This document shows, in pieces, positions 49,246 to 58,718 of a DNA stretch of 64,000 bases; positions within the stretch are counted from its first letter, which is position 1, and each line of letters starts with the position of its first letter. The notes beneath the pieces are model-generated. The model ran no database searches, was not told the origin of the DNA, and saw only the letters and a list, made by a program, of their open reading frames with translations. A program made the position numbers and the translations under genes. Origin of the DNA: Devosia sp. ZB163 (GTDB lineage: Bacteria > Pseudomonadota > Alphaproteobacteria > Rhizobiales > Devosiaceae); assembly GCF_028613635.1 (NCBI RefSeq), contig NZ_JAQRMY010000003.1, positions 136,787 through 200,786 on the forward strand, read 5' to 3'.

Positions 49246-50528
49246 TGGTGGAAACTCGCAAGGTCGCCATTGTCGGCTCGGCCCGCATTCCCTTCGCCCG
49301 CGCCCATACCGGCTACGCCGAGGAGGGGAACCTCTCGATGCTGGGCGCGGCGCTCGGCGGTCTCGTCGACAAGTACAACCTCAAGGGCGAGGCGATCGGT
49401 GAAGTCATGGCCGGCGCCGTGCTCAGCCACAGCCGCGACTTCAACCTCGCCCGCGAAGCCAGCCTCGATGCCGGATTGTCCCCGCGCACGCCCGGCACGA
49501 ACGTGCAGATCGCCTGTGGCACCTCGCTCCAGGCGGCGCTGTCGCTCGGCGCCAAGATCGCGGTCGGCGAGATCGACAGCGCCATCGCGGCGGGCTCGGA
49601 CACCGTCTCGGACAGCCCGGTGGTGTTCGGCGACAAGTTCCAGCATCGCATGATCGAGCTGAGCCGCGCCCGCACCACGGGCGAGAAGTTCAAGGTGTTC
49701 AAGGGCTTCAACCTGGGCGAGCTCACCCCCATCGCGCCCTCGACGCAGGAGCCGCGCACCGGCCTCTCCATGGGACAGCACTGCGAGTTGATGGCCCGCC
49801 AGTGGGAGATCACCCGCGAGGAGCAGGACGCGCTGGCCCTCAAGAGCCACCAGAACGCCGCCCGCGCCTATGACGAGGGCTTCCACGACGACCTGATCGT
49901 CCCCTTCGCCGGCGTGCTCAAGGACAATAACGTGCGCGCCGACACCAGCCTCGAGAAGATGGCGGCGATGAAACCGGCCTTCGACAAGCAGTCGGGCAAG
50001 GGCACGCTGACCGCTGCCAATTCGACCCCGCTCACCGATGGCTCCGCCGCCGTGCTGCTCGCCAGCGAGGAGTGGGCCAAGGCGCGCGGCCTTCCCATCC
50101 TCGCCTACCTGACGCTGGGCCAGGTGTCCGCCAACGATTTCGCGCATGGCGAGGGGTTGCTGATGGCGCCGACCATTGCCGTCTCGGAAATGCTGCGGCG
50201 CTCCAACCTCACGTTCGACGACATCGACCTGTTCGAGATTCACGAGGCCTTCGCGGCGCAGGTGCTGTGCACGCTCAAGGCGTGGCGCGATCCGGACTAC
50301 AACCGCAACACCCTCGGCCGCGAGACGCCGCTCGGCGAGATCGATCCCGACAAGATCAACACCAGGGGATCGAGCCTTGCTTACGGGCACCCGTTCGCGG
50401 CCACCGGAGCCCGCATTCTGGGGCTTACGGCCAAGCTTCTGGCGACGACGCAGAAGCAACGGGCGCTCATCTCCGTCTGTACGGCGGGCGGCATGGGCGT
50501 GGCTGCGCTGGTCGAGCGGGCGGCGTAA
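49245..50528 (+). CDS. fadI: Acetyl-CoA acyltransferase (thiolase) of beta-oxidation
   Basis: A 427-residue thiolase that cleaves 3-ketoacyl-CoA to acetyl-CoA. The acyl-binding Cys is in QIACGTSLQAAL (about 91), and the catalytic His and second Cys are in YGHPFAATGARI and CTAGGMGVAAL. The Cys motif CGTS is a common trifunctional-enzyme form. It overlaps fadJ by one base, so the alpha and beta chains should be made in equal amounts. It ends the operon; no terminator was seen, and a TTGACG palindrome follows 43 bases later. Confidence 0.95.
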   Translation: MVETRKVAIVGSARIPFARAHTGYAEEGNLSMLGAALGGLVDKYNLKGEAIGEVMAGAVLSHSRDFNLAREASLDAGLSPRTPGTNVQIACGTSLQAALSLGAKIAVGEIDSAIAAGSDTVSDSPVVFGDKFQHRMIELSRARTTGEKFKVFKGFNLGELTPIAPSTQEPRTGLSMGQHCELMARQWEITREEQDALALKSHQNAARAYDEGFHDDLIVPFAGVLKDNNVRADTSLEKMAAMKPAFDKQSGKGTLTAANSTPLTDGSAAVLLASEEWAKARGLPILAYLTLGQVSANDFAHGEGLLMAPTIAVSEMLRRSNLTFDDIDLFEIHEAFAAQVLCTLKAWRDPDYNRNTLGRETPLGEIDPDKINTRGSSLAYGHPFAATGARILGLTAKLLATTQKQRALISVCTAGGMGVAALVERAA

Positions 50529-50570
50529 CAAGTAACGCCGGGATCAACACTTTTCCCCATGCCCTGTAAG

Positions 50571-50590
50571 ACTTGACGCATACGTCAAGT
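50571..50590. promoter_or_regulatory. TTGACG-N4-CGTCAA operator 4 upstream of the opp operon
   Basis: ACTTGACGCATACGTCAAGT: a 20-bp palindrome of two 8-base arms around CATA, the same half site as in the fad region, 139 bases upstream of the oppA start and 43 after fadI. It may let the fad regulator also control the transporter, or act on a fadI-internal or opp promoter. Confidence 0.7.
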
Positions 50591-50728
50591 CACCGCTTGT
50601 CACGACATTTCTGATGCCATAGGGTCCGTACCCAATCCGGCGGTTCCGACCAGTCCGGTAAGAAAAAAGGCACGGCTTGCTAATGGCCGGCCCGATCTGG
50701 AAACGGTCTTTCAGGAGATGGGACAACA

Positions 50729-52351
50729 ATGAGAATAACATCGGTCCTCAAAGCGGCCGCGACCGCTGGCGCGCTCTCGCTGCTGATGGCGAGCACGGCG
50801 CTGGGCGTCACGCTCAACACCATGAACGGCTCCGAGCCGGGCACCCTCGATCCGCACAAGGCGTCGGGTGACTGGCAGAACCGCATCATCGGTGACTACA
50901 TCGAGGGCCTGATGGCCGAGGACGCCAAGGCCGCTCCGATTCCGGGCCAGGCCGAGTCCTACACCCTGTCGGAGGACGGGCTTGTTTACACCTTCAAGCT
51001 GCGCGACGGGATCCAGTGGAGCGACGGCACGCCGGTGACGGCCGCGGACTTCGAGTTCGCCTTCCGCCGGCTGTTCAACCCGGCGACCGCCAGCGAGTAC
51101 GCCTACCTGCAGTATCCGATCAAGGGTGGCTCGGAGATCGCCGAGGGCACGATGACTCCTGATTCCGCCGATTTCGGCGTGAAGGCCATCGACGACAAGA
51201 CGCTCGAGATCACCCTCGAGGCGCCGACCCCGTACTTCCTCGACGCGCTGACCCACTACACCGCCTATCCCGTGCCCAAGCATGTGATCGAGGCCAAGGG
51301 CGACGCCTGGACCAATGTCGAGAACATCGTCGGCAACGGCCCGTTCAAGGTCACCGAATGGGTGCCGGGCAACTACGTGAAGTCGGTCAAGTCCGACACT
51401 TACTATGACAAGGACAACGTCAAGATCGACGAAGTCCTCTACTATGTGCAGGACGACCTGGCCGCGGCGTTCAACCGCTATCGCGCCGGCGAGTACGATA
51501 TCCTGACCGACCTGCCCGCCGACCAGCAGAAGATCGTGACGGACACCATGCCCGGCGAAGGCCGTTTCGCTCCGTTCCAGGGCATCCACTACTACGTGAT
51601 CAACCAGGAGAAGGCGCCGTTCGACAACGTCAACGTGCGCAAGGCGCTCTCGATCTCGATCAACCGCGAGATCATCGGGCCCGATATCTGGGGCTCGGGC
51701 GAGCCGGCCGCTTATGCCTGGGTGCCGCCGGGCACCGGCAACTACGAGGGCGTCACGCCCTACACGCCGGAATATATCGAGCTGACGTACGAAGAGCGCG
51801 TCGCCGAGGCCAAGAAGCTCATGGCCGAGGCCGGGTACACGCCTGAGAACCCGCTGAAGCTGCAGCTGCGCTACAACACCAACGACAACCACCAGAACCT
51901 CGCCATCGCGATCTCGGCCATGTGGCAGGAGATCGGCGTGCAGGCCGAGCTGTTCAACGCCGAAACGCCGGTGCACTACGATGCCCTGCGCGCCGGTGAC
52001 TTCGATGTCGGTCGTGCCGGCTGGCTCAACGACTACTCGGACCCGAGCAACACGCTCGAGCTGCTGAAGTCGGGCACCAAGCAGGCTGACGGCACCATCA
52101 ACTGGGGCAACAACTACGGCCGCTATTCCAACGAGACCGTGGACAAGCTGGTCACCGATGCTGCCTCCGAGCAGGATCTGGCTGTCCGCGCCAAGCTGCT
52201 CGGCGATGCCGAGAAGCTCGCGATGGACGAGTTCGCCGCGATCCCGCTCGTCTGGTACCTTGCCAGCAACGTCGTCAAGCCGTCCGTCCAGGGCTTCGAG
52301 GACAATGCCAAGGACACCCACCGTACGCGCTGGCTGTCCAAGACCGAGTAA
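50729..52351 (+). CDS. oppA: Peptide ABC transporter, periplasmic substrate-binding protein
   Basis: A 540-residue extracellular solute-binding protein of the peptide/dipeptide (OppA/DppA, cluster C) group. A signal peptide (1-27, MRITSVLKAAATAGALSLLM to ALGV) is not followed by a lipobox Cys, so it is free in the periplasm. The characteristic GSEPGTLDPHKASGDWQN and YTFKLRDGIQWSDGTPVTAADF segments are present. It delivers oligopeptides (ligand not known) to the OppBCDF transporter encoded next. A GGAGA ribosome site precedes the ATG. A perfect stem-loop lies after the stop (52374-52397). Confidence 0.94.
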   Translation: MRITSVLKAAATAGALSLLMASTALGVTLNTMNGSEPGTLDPHKASGDWQNRIIGDYIEGLMAEDAKAAPIPGQAESYTLSEDGLVYTFKLRDGIQWSDGTPVTAADFEFAFRRLFNPATASEYAYLQYPIKGGSEIAEGTMTPDSADFGVKAIDDKTLEITLEAPTPYFLDALTHYTAYPVPKHVIEAKGDAWTNVENIVGNGPFKVTEWVPGNYVKSVKSDTYYDKDNVKIDEVLYYVQDDLAAAFNRYRAGEYDILTDLPADQQKIVTDTMPGEGRFAPFQGIHYYVINQEKAPFDNVNVRKALSISINREIIGPDIWGSGEPAAYAWVPPGTGNYEGVTPYTPEYIELTYEERVAEAKKLMAEAGYTPENPLKLQLRYNTNDNHQNLAIAISAMWQEIGVQAELFNAETPVHYDALRAGDFDVGRAGWLNDYSDPSNTLELLKSGTKQADGTINWGNNYGRYSNETVDKLVTDAASEQDLAVRAKLLGDAEKLAMDEFAAIPLVWYLASNVVKPSVQGFEDNAKDTHRTRWLSKTE

Positions 52352-52373
52352 CCCCGTATCCGGAACTGGCGCG

Positions 52374-52397
52374 GGCGCGAGCTTCTCAACTCGCGCC
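52374..52397 (+). other. Intercistronic stem-loop between oppA and oppB
   Basis: GGCGCGAG and CTCGCGCC form a perfect 8-bp stem with an 8-base loop, with no T run, 22 bases after the oppA stop. Hairpins at this place usually protect the binding-protein mRNA and limit downstream expression, giving more OppA than permease. Confidence 0.6.
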
Positions 52398-52453
52398 GGT
52401 TCCCCTTTGCCCGGCTTCTTGCTCCGGGCGGCAGCAGGAAAGGTGCGAACCGA

Positions 52454-53377
52454 ATGCTCGGTTATGCGCTGAGGCGTGTGCTGTCGGCTCTGCCGATCGC
52501 GCTGATCGCCATCACGGTTTGTTTCTTCATCCTCAGATTGGCGCCCGGCGGGCCGTTCGACACCGGTCGACAGCTGCCGCCGGATACGCTGGCCAATCTC
52601 AGGGCGCACTACAATCTCGATCAGCCACTGTTCATGCAGTACCTGATCTACCTGGGCCGGCTGTTCCAGGGCGACCTGGGTCCCTCCATGGTGTTCGACG
52701 ACTTCTCGGTCGCCGAGATGCTGGCTATCGGCCTGCCCTTCACCATGATGCTGGGCTTCTCCGCCTTCACGGTCGCGACCCTTGTCGGCCTGGTCGCGGG
52801 TGCCGTCGCCGCCATGAACCAGAACCACTGGCCGGACTACGTGCTGGTGGCGCTGGTGATGGTCGGGCTCGTCATTCCGAACTTCCTCATGGGCAGCCTG
52901 CTGCAGCTGGTGTTCGGGGTCTATCTCGACTGGTTCCCTGCAGGCGGCTACGTCCCGGGCTCCATCCCGCACCTCATCCTGCCCATCACCGTGCTGGCGC
53001 TGCCGCATGCCGGGCGCATCGCGCGCCTCACGCGCGGCTCGATGATCGAAGTGCTGGGCACCAACTACGTCCGCACGGCGCGCTCCAAGGGGCTCGGCGC
53101 ACGGCTCATCCTCGTCCGCCACGCCATCAAGCCGGCGCTCATCCCGGTCGTCTCCTACCTCGGGCCGGGCCTCAGCTACCTGCTGACCGGTTCGCTCGTC
53201 GTCGAGCAGATCTTCGCGCTGCCGGGCATCGGCAAGTACTTCATCACCGGCGCGCTCAACCGCGACTACGGGCTCGTGCTGGGAACCACCATCCTGTACC
53301 TCTTCATCATTCTCGTGCTCAATCTGATCGTCGACGTGATCTACGCCTGGCTCGATCCCAAGGTGAGGTTCCGCTGA
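52454..53377 (+). CDS. oppB: Peptide ABC transporter permease, OppB type
   Basis: A 307-residue permease with six predicted membrane helices. It begins MLGYALRRVLSALPIALIA, the typical OppB/DppB start, and has the family segment LPITVLALPHAGRIARLTRGSMIEVLGTNYVRTARSKGL (about residues 175-215, spanning the EAA-like loop). The EAA loop docks to the ATPase. Its stop overlaps the oppC start (TGATG), so they are coupled. Confidence 0.95.
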   Translation: MLGYALRRVLSALPIALIAITVCFFILRLAPGGPFDTGRQLPPDTLANLRAHYNLDQPLFMQYLIYLGRLFQGDLGPSMVFDDFSVAEMLAIGLPFTMMLGFSAFTVATLVGLVAGAVAAMNQNHWPDYVLVALVMVGLVIPNFLMGSLLQLVFGVYLDWFPAGGYVPGSIPHLILPITVLALPHAGRIARLTRGSMIEVLGTNYVRTARSKGLGARLILVRHAIKPALIPVVSYLGPGLSYLLTGSLVVEQIFALPGIGKYFITGALNRDYGLVLGTTILYLFIILVLNLIVDVIYAWLDPKVRFR

Positions 53378-54291
53378 TGGCCGGGATCACAGGCAAGGAC
53401 GCCACCCTCACCGCATATGCGGAAGCGCTGGCCAAGGCCCCGAAGGGGCGTTCGCTCACCCAGGACGCATTTCGCCGGCTCAGCCGCAACAAGGCGGCGG
53501 TGGTCTCGATCTTCGTGGTCGTCGCGATCGTGCTGTTCGCCTTTGTCGGGCCGTACTTCGCGCCGTGGGCCTATGACAAGGTGGATTGGTCGTCCATCCG
53601 CAAGCCGCCCAACTTCGACAAGGGGCACTACCTCGGTACCGACGCGAACGGCCGCGACATGCTGGCCCGCGTCATGCAGGGCACGCAGATGTCGCTCATC
53701 GTGGCCTTCGTCGCCACGATGGTGTCGGTGGTGATCGGCATCACCTATGGCGCCATTGCCGGCTATTTCGGCGGCAAGGTCGATGCGGTCATGATGCGCT
53801 TCGTCGACATCATGTACGCACTGCCCTACATCCTGTTCGTCATCATCCTCGTGGTGATCTTCGGGCGCTCGCCGGTCCTGCTGTTCGTCGGCATCGGCTG
53901 CCTCGAGTGGCTCACCATGGCCCGCATCGTGCGCGGCCAGACGCTCAGCCTCAAGCAACGCGAGTTCATCGAGGCGGCCAAGGCCGGCGGGGCAGGGCCC
54001 TTCACCATCATCTTCCGGCACATCGTGCCCAACCTCACCGGGCCGGTGGTGATCTATGCCACGCTCACCATCCCCGAGATCATCATCACCGAGAGCTTCC
54101 TCAGCTATCTCGGGCTCGGCGTGCAGGAGCCGCAGACTTCGCTCGGCACGCTGATCTCGGCCGGTGCGCCGGTGATCGAGACGTTGCCCTGGATGCTGCT
54201 GGTGCCCGCGGCCGTGCTGATCACGATGCTGCTCTGTTTGACTTATCTGGGCGATGGTCTCCGCGACGCGCTCGATCCGAAGGACCGCTAG
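53377..54291 (+). CDS. oppC: Peptide ABC transporter permease, OppC type
   Basis: A 304-residue permease with an N-terminal cytoplasmic extension (about 1-40, FRRLSRNKAAVVS being the OppC start) and six helices. The family segments HYLGTDANGRDMLARVMQG and GIGCLEWLTMARIVRGQTLS are present and the EAA loop reads REFIEAAKAGGAG. It pairs with OppB to form the membrane channel. Start at 53377 overlaps the oppB stop by one base. Confidence 0.95.
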   Translation: MAGITGKDATLTAYAEALAKAPKGRSLTQDAFRRLSRNKAAVVSIFVVVAIVLFAFVGPYFAPWAYDKVDWSSIRKPPNFDKGHYLGTDANGRDMLARVMQGTQMSLIVAFVATMVSVVIGITYGAIAGYFGGKVDAVMMRFVDIMYALPYILFVIILVVIFGRSPVLLFVGIGCLEWLTMARIVRGQTLSLKQREFIEAAKAGGAGPFTIIFRHIVPNLTGPVVIYATLTIPEIIITESFLSYLGLGVQEPQTSLGTLISAGAPVIETLPWMLLVPAAVLITMLLCLTYLGDGLRDALDPKDR

Positions 54292-54292
54292 A

Positions 54293-55275
<983 letters not shown>

Positions 55276-55276
<1 letters not shown>

Positions 55277-56283
55277 TGCTCGATCGCACCGAAGACCTGC
55301 TCAAGGTCGAGAACCTCTCCAAGAACTTCTCCATTTCGGCGGGCCTGTTCTCCCGCCCGTTCCAGTTGCGTGCGCTGCAGGACATCAACTTCACCGTCAA
55401 ACGAGGCGAGACGCTGGGGATCGTGGGCGAATCCGGCTGCGGAAAGTCGACGCTCGGGCGCTGCATCCTGCAACTGCTCTCGCCCGACGAGGGCAAGGTG
55501 CTGTGGCTCGGCCAGGACATCTCGCGCCTGCCCGAAGCCGAGATGCGCAAGAAGCGGCGCGACCTGCAGATCATTTTCCAGGACCCGCTGGCCTCGCTCA
55601 ACCCGCGCATGACCGTGGGCGAGATCATCGCCGATCCGCTCAAGACGCTGATGCCCGAAGTCGACGCCAAGGGCCGGCGCGAACGCGTGATCAAGACCAT
55701 GGAGGCCGTCGGCCTCCTGCCCGAGATGATCAACCGCTACCCGCACGAGTTCTCGGGCGGGCAGGCACAGCGCATCGGCATCGCGCGGGCGCTGATCAGC
55801 GAACCCAAGCTCATCGTCTGTGACGAGCCGGTGTCGGCGCTCGACGTGTCGATCCAGGCCCAGATCCTCAACCTGCTCTCCGACCTCAAGGAGCGGCTGG
55901 GCCTGACGCTGATCTTCATCTCGCACAACCTATCGGTCGTGCGGCACGTGTCGGACCGGATCATGGTCCTCTACCTCGGCCGCATCGTCGAACTCGCCGA
56001 GGGCGACGACCTCTACGAGGACCCCAAGCACCCCTACACCCGGGCGCTGCTCACGGCCGTACCCATCCCCGATCCCAAACGGGCGCGCCAGCGCTCGATC
56101 GAGGGGCTGGTGGGCGAGATCCCGTCGCCGATCAACCAGCCTTCGGGCTGCACCTTCCGCACCCGCTGCCGATTTGCCCAGCCGCGCTGCGCGGAGAAGG
56201 TGCCAACCCTCGAGACGCTCCCGGACGGCCGCGGCGTCGCCTGCATCCGCTGGCAGGAGATCGAACTGGCCTCCGGGGCATAG
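55276..56283 (+). CDS. oppF: Peptide ABC transporter ATP-binding protein, OppF type
   Basis: A 335-residue ATPase, partner of OppD. Walker A is GESGCGKSTLGRC, signature FSGGQAQRIGIAR, Walker B KLIVCDEPVSALD, and the C-terminal part PSGCTFRTRCRFAQPRC has the Cys-rich oligopeptide motif. Starts at ATG 55276; a GTG one codon earlier is in frame. It closes the five-gene operon; 24 bases separate it from the convergent receiver gene, with no clear terminator. Confidence 0.96.
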
Positions 56284-56307
56284 GCGTCCCAAAAAGGTCG
56301 AGTGGGA

Positions 56308-56814
56308 TCAGTTGCCGTTGCGGCGCTCGTCGCCCTTGTAGGTGGCGCGCTTGCGGCGCCTGTCGGGGCCGACAAAGGCCTTGTCCTCGATGAACTCGCG
56401 GGGAGCCGCCAGGATCGAGACCAGGCGGCTCTCGATGTGCTGGGCCGAGAACGGCTTGCGCAGGAACTCGGTGACGCCGGCGTCGCGGGCCCGGGCGATC
56501 TGGTCGGCATCCGGGGCCGACGACATCATGATCACCGGCGTGTCGCGGTTGAGGCCCGCCGAGGCCTGGCGCAGGGCGCGCACCATGGCGATGCCGTCGG
56601 TCGGCATCAGGGTGTCGTTGATCATGACGGCGCCGTAGCGGTGCGTCTGCAGCATCAGCGAAGCGCCGTCCGCAGTCACGGTTTCATCGACGCGGCGGAC
56701 CTTCAGGTGGCGCAGCATCTGCCCGATCAGCGCCGCCATATGGGGCGACGGATCGACCACAAGTACATCGAGTTTGCCAAAGCCGGGTTTCTGCATGATG
56801 GCGGAGAATGCCAC
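56308..56814 (-). CDS. Stand-alone response-regulator receiver protein with a basic tail
   Basis: A 168-residue protein: one receiver domain (about 14-138) and a Lys/Arg-rich tail (DRRRKRATYKGDERRNGN). The likely phospho-acceptor Asp is in MINDTLMPTDG (about residue 66), the Thr/Ser switch in IMMSSAPD and the Lys in FLRKPFS. Only one acidic residue of the usual pair is kept at the pocket (VLVVDPSPHM), so magnesium binding and phosphorylation may be altered. The output is unknown; no kinase gene is near. The rpmJ gene is divergent. Confidence 0.85.
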   Translation of the reverse strand: MAFSAIMQKPGFGKLDVLVVDPSPHMAALIGQMLRHLKVRRVDETVTADGASLMLQTHRYGAVMINDTLMPTDGIAMVRALRQASAGLNRDTPVIMMSSAPDADQIARARDAGVTEFLRKPFSAQHIESRLVSILAAPREFIEDKAFVGPDRRRKRATYKGDERRNGN

Positions 56815-56850
56815 GGGTGCATTTCGCCCAGGTTAATCTGCATGTAAGCG

Positions 56851-56879
56851 TTGACAGCCGGGGCTTTTGCCCTTAATCA
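56851..56879 (+). promoter_or_regulatory. Possible promoter of rpmJ
   Basis: TTGACA at 56851-56856, then TAATCA after 17 bases (56874-56879). The -35 is perfect and the -10 weak. It lies 58 bases before the rpmJ ATG. Confidence 0.4.
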
Positions 56880-56936
56880 CAGCCGCAATTCGAAGGGCGC
56901 GCGGCGCCTCTTTTTATTTCGGTTCCGGGGTTTGGA

Positions 56937-57062
56937 ATGAAGGTCACCAATTCGCTCAAGGCTCTGATGGGTCGCCATCGCGCCAACAAGCTCGTGCGCC
57001 GCCGCGGCCGCGTGTACATCATCAACAAGGTGGACAAGCGCTACAAGGCCCGCCAGGGCTGA
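56937..57062 (+). CDS. rpmJ: 50S ribosomal protein L36
   Basis: A 41-residue ribosomal protein, [20 protein letters not shown] then [20 protein letters not shown] and G, matching alphaproteobacterial L36. It has no Cys, so it is the zinc-free form, in which the usual zinc-ribbon Cys/His are lost. GGAATG-type weak ribosome site overlaps the start; a strong hairpin terminator follows at 57091-57114. It stands alone, away from other ribosomal genes, as usual in this group. Confidence 0.97.
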   Translation: MKVTNSLKALMGRHRANKLVRRRGRVYIINKVDKRYKARQG

Positions 57063-57090
57063 GCTGCTGCTCACGACTGCACGTCATTGA

Positions 57091-57114
57091 AAGGCCCGCG
57101 AAAGCGGGCCTTTT
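57091..57114 (+). terminator. Intrinsic terminator of rpmJ
   Basis: AAGGCCCGC, GAAA, GCGGGCCTT: a 9-bp stem with a stable tetraloop, then TT. Confidence 0.85.
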
Positions 57115-57127
57115 GCGTTGGTGGGTC

Positions 57128-57242
57128 ACTGAGACGGACGGCCCCCTCCCGGCCTCCCCCATAAAGGGGGAGGTGAAGAGACGGGGCTGTGGCTCGATCG
57201 TGCCTACGCACCGGAGGCCGGGAGGGGGCCGTCTCTCTCAGT
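57128..57242. repeat. Intergenic inverted-repeat element, family A variant
   Basis: Arms 57128-57157 (with GACGGCCCCCTCCCGGCCTC) and 57213-57242 (with GAGGCCGGGAGGGGGCCGTC) are reverse complements with small differences near the outer end, around a 55-base spacer that holds CCTCCCCCATAAAGGGGGAGG. Confidence 0.75.
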
Positions 57243-57249
57243 CAGATCC

Positions 57250-58638
57250 CTACGCCGCAAACGCCGCGATGATCCGCAGCCACGAGCGGATACCCTTGTG
57301 GTAGCTCCTGAGGTCGTACTTCTCGTTGGGCGAGTGGATGCGGTCGTCGTCGAGCGCGAAACCGATCAGGAGCGTGTCGAGCCCGAGGATCTTCTTGAAC
57401 TCGCCGGCAACCGGGATGGAGCCGCCCGAACCGATGAGCGCGGCCTCGTTGCCCCACTCGTCCTTGAGCGCGGCCGCGGCCTGCTTGAGGAAGGCGCCAT
57501 CGGTCGGCACGGAGACGGCGGGGCTGCCGCCATGCTCTCCAAAGGTCACGGTGGCGTCGGGGGGCAGGCGGTCGGTGACGTGCTTCCTGAACGCGGCCCG
57601 GATCTTCGCCGGGTCCATGCCCGAAACCAGGCGGAACGAAATCTTGGCGCTCGCCTTGGCCGGGATCACGGTCTTGAAGCCGTCGCCGGTGTAGCCGCCG
57701 GTGATGCCGTTGATCTCGCAGGTCGGGCGCGAGCGGGTCTGCTCGAGCACCGAGCGCCCCTTCTCGCCGGCCGGGGTGGTCAGCCCGGCGCCCTTCATGA
57801 AGGCGGCCTCGTCATAGGGGAGGCGCTTCCACTGCGCCGCGATCTCTGCCGGCAGTTCGGCGACGTCGTCGTAGAAGCCCTCGACGGCGACGCTGCCATC
57901 CGGGTTGCGCAGCGAGGCGATGATGTCGGCCAGCACCTGGATCGGGTTGCGCGCCGCGTTTCCGTACATGCCCGAGTGCAGGTCATGGCTGGCGCAGGTG
58001 ATCTCGACCTCCTCGCCGACGAGGCCGCGCAGCGAAGTGACGATGGCCGGGGTGTCGCGATTCCACAGGTCGGTGTCGCAGACCAGTGCGACGTCGGCTG
58101 TTCCGAGTTCGGCCCGGTTGGCCTCGAGGAAGCCGGGGAGGCTCTTGCCGCCCGACTCTTCCTCGCCTTCGAAGAACAGCGTCATCTTGATGGGCAGCGC
58201 GCCGTTGACCGCCTTCCAGGCCCGGCAGGCCTCGACGAAGGTCAGGAGCTGACCCTTGTCGTCGGAGGTGCCACGACCAAAGATCCGGGTCTCGCCGTCG
58301 TCGCCCACTATCGGCGTCGCGGTGAAGGGATCGGTGTGCCACAGGTTCAGCGGATCGACCGGCTGTACGTCGTAGTGGGCATAGAACAGCACGTGCGGGC
58401 CGCTCGCGGCCTGGTCGTGCGCCACCACCATCGGGTGCCCCGGGGTCTGCCGCACCGAAGCATCGAAGCCGAGCGCCGTGAGGTCAGCGGCGAGCCAGTC
58501 AGCGGCCTTCCGCACTTCGCCGGCATAAGCGGGGTCAGTGGAGATCGACTTGATCGCCACCAGTGTCTTCAGCCGCTCCACGCTTTCGTCGATGTGGGCA
58601 TCGGCATGGGCGAGGGCGGCGTCGAGTGCGGTGGACAT
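57250..58638 (-). CDS. M20 family metallopeptidase (dipeptidase)
   Basis: A 462-residue M20-type peptidase, likely a dipeptidase. The first zinc His is in FYAHYDVQPVDP (about residues 85-96), the bridging Asp in FGRGTSDDKGQL (about 119-130) and the base and ligand Glu pair in EGEEESGGKSLPG (about 155-167). A lid/dimerisation domain (about 195-335) and the C-terminal His (in IPVAGEFKKI) complete the fold. No signal peptide, so it works in the cytoplasm and may finish digestion of imported peptides; the opp operon is a kilobase away, but no direct link is shown. The gene is preceded by the pyk terminator. Confidence 0.93.
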   Translation of the reverse strand: MSTALDAALAHADAHIDESVERLKTLVAIKSISTDPAYAGEVRKAADWLAADLTALGFDASVRQTPGHPMVVAHDQAASGPHVLFYAHYDVQPVDPLNLWHTDPFTATPIVGDDGETRIFGRGTSDDKGQLLTFVEACRAWKAVNGALPIKMTLFFEGEEESGGKSLPGFLEANRAELGTADVALVCDTDLWNRDTPAIVTSLRGLVGEEVEITCASHDLHSGMYGNAARNPIQVLADIIASLRNPDGSVAVEGFYDDVAELPAEIAAQWKRLPYDEAAFMKGAGLTTPAGEKGRSVLEQTRSRPTCEINGITGGYTGDGFKTVIPAKASAKISFRLVSGMDPAKIRAAFRKHVTDRLPPDATVTFGEHGGSPAVSVPTDGAFLKQAAAALKDEWGNEAALIGSGGSIPVAGEFKKILGLDTLLIGFALDDDRIHSPNEKYDLRSYHKGIRSWLRIIAAFAA

Positions 58639-58658
58639 CGGGGCAATCCGTTATTGAA

Positions 58659-58691
58659 AGCAAAAATCCCTCCCTTTTTAAGGGAGGGATT
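58659..58691 (-). terminator. Intrinsic terminator of the DUF1036-pyk operon
   Basis: On the minus strand AATCCCTCCCTT pairs with AAGGGAGGGATT and is followed by TTTTTGC. Good stem and T tract. Confidence 0.85.
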
Positions 58692-58718
58692 GAGAAGTGA
58701 CAGCCTAGGCAGGCAGGA

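Noticed and set aside
57128-57242. An intrinsic terminator for the M20 peptidase gene
   Set aside because: The long arms and lack of a T tract fit the dispersed repeat family, although it could still influence transcript ends.
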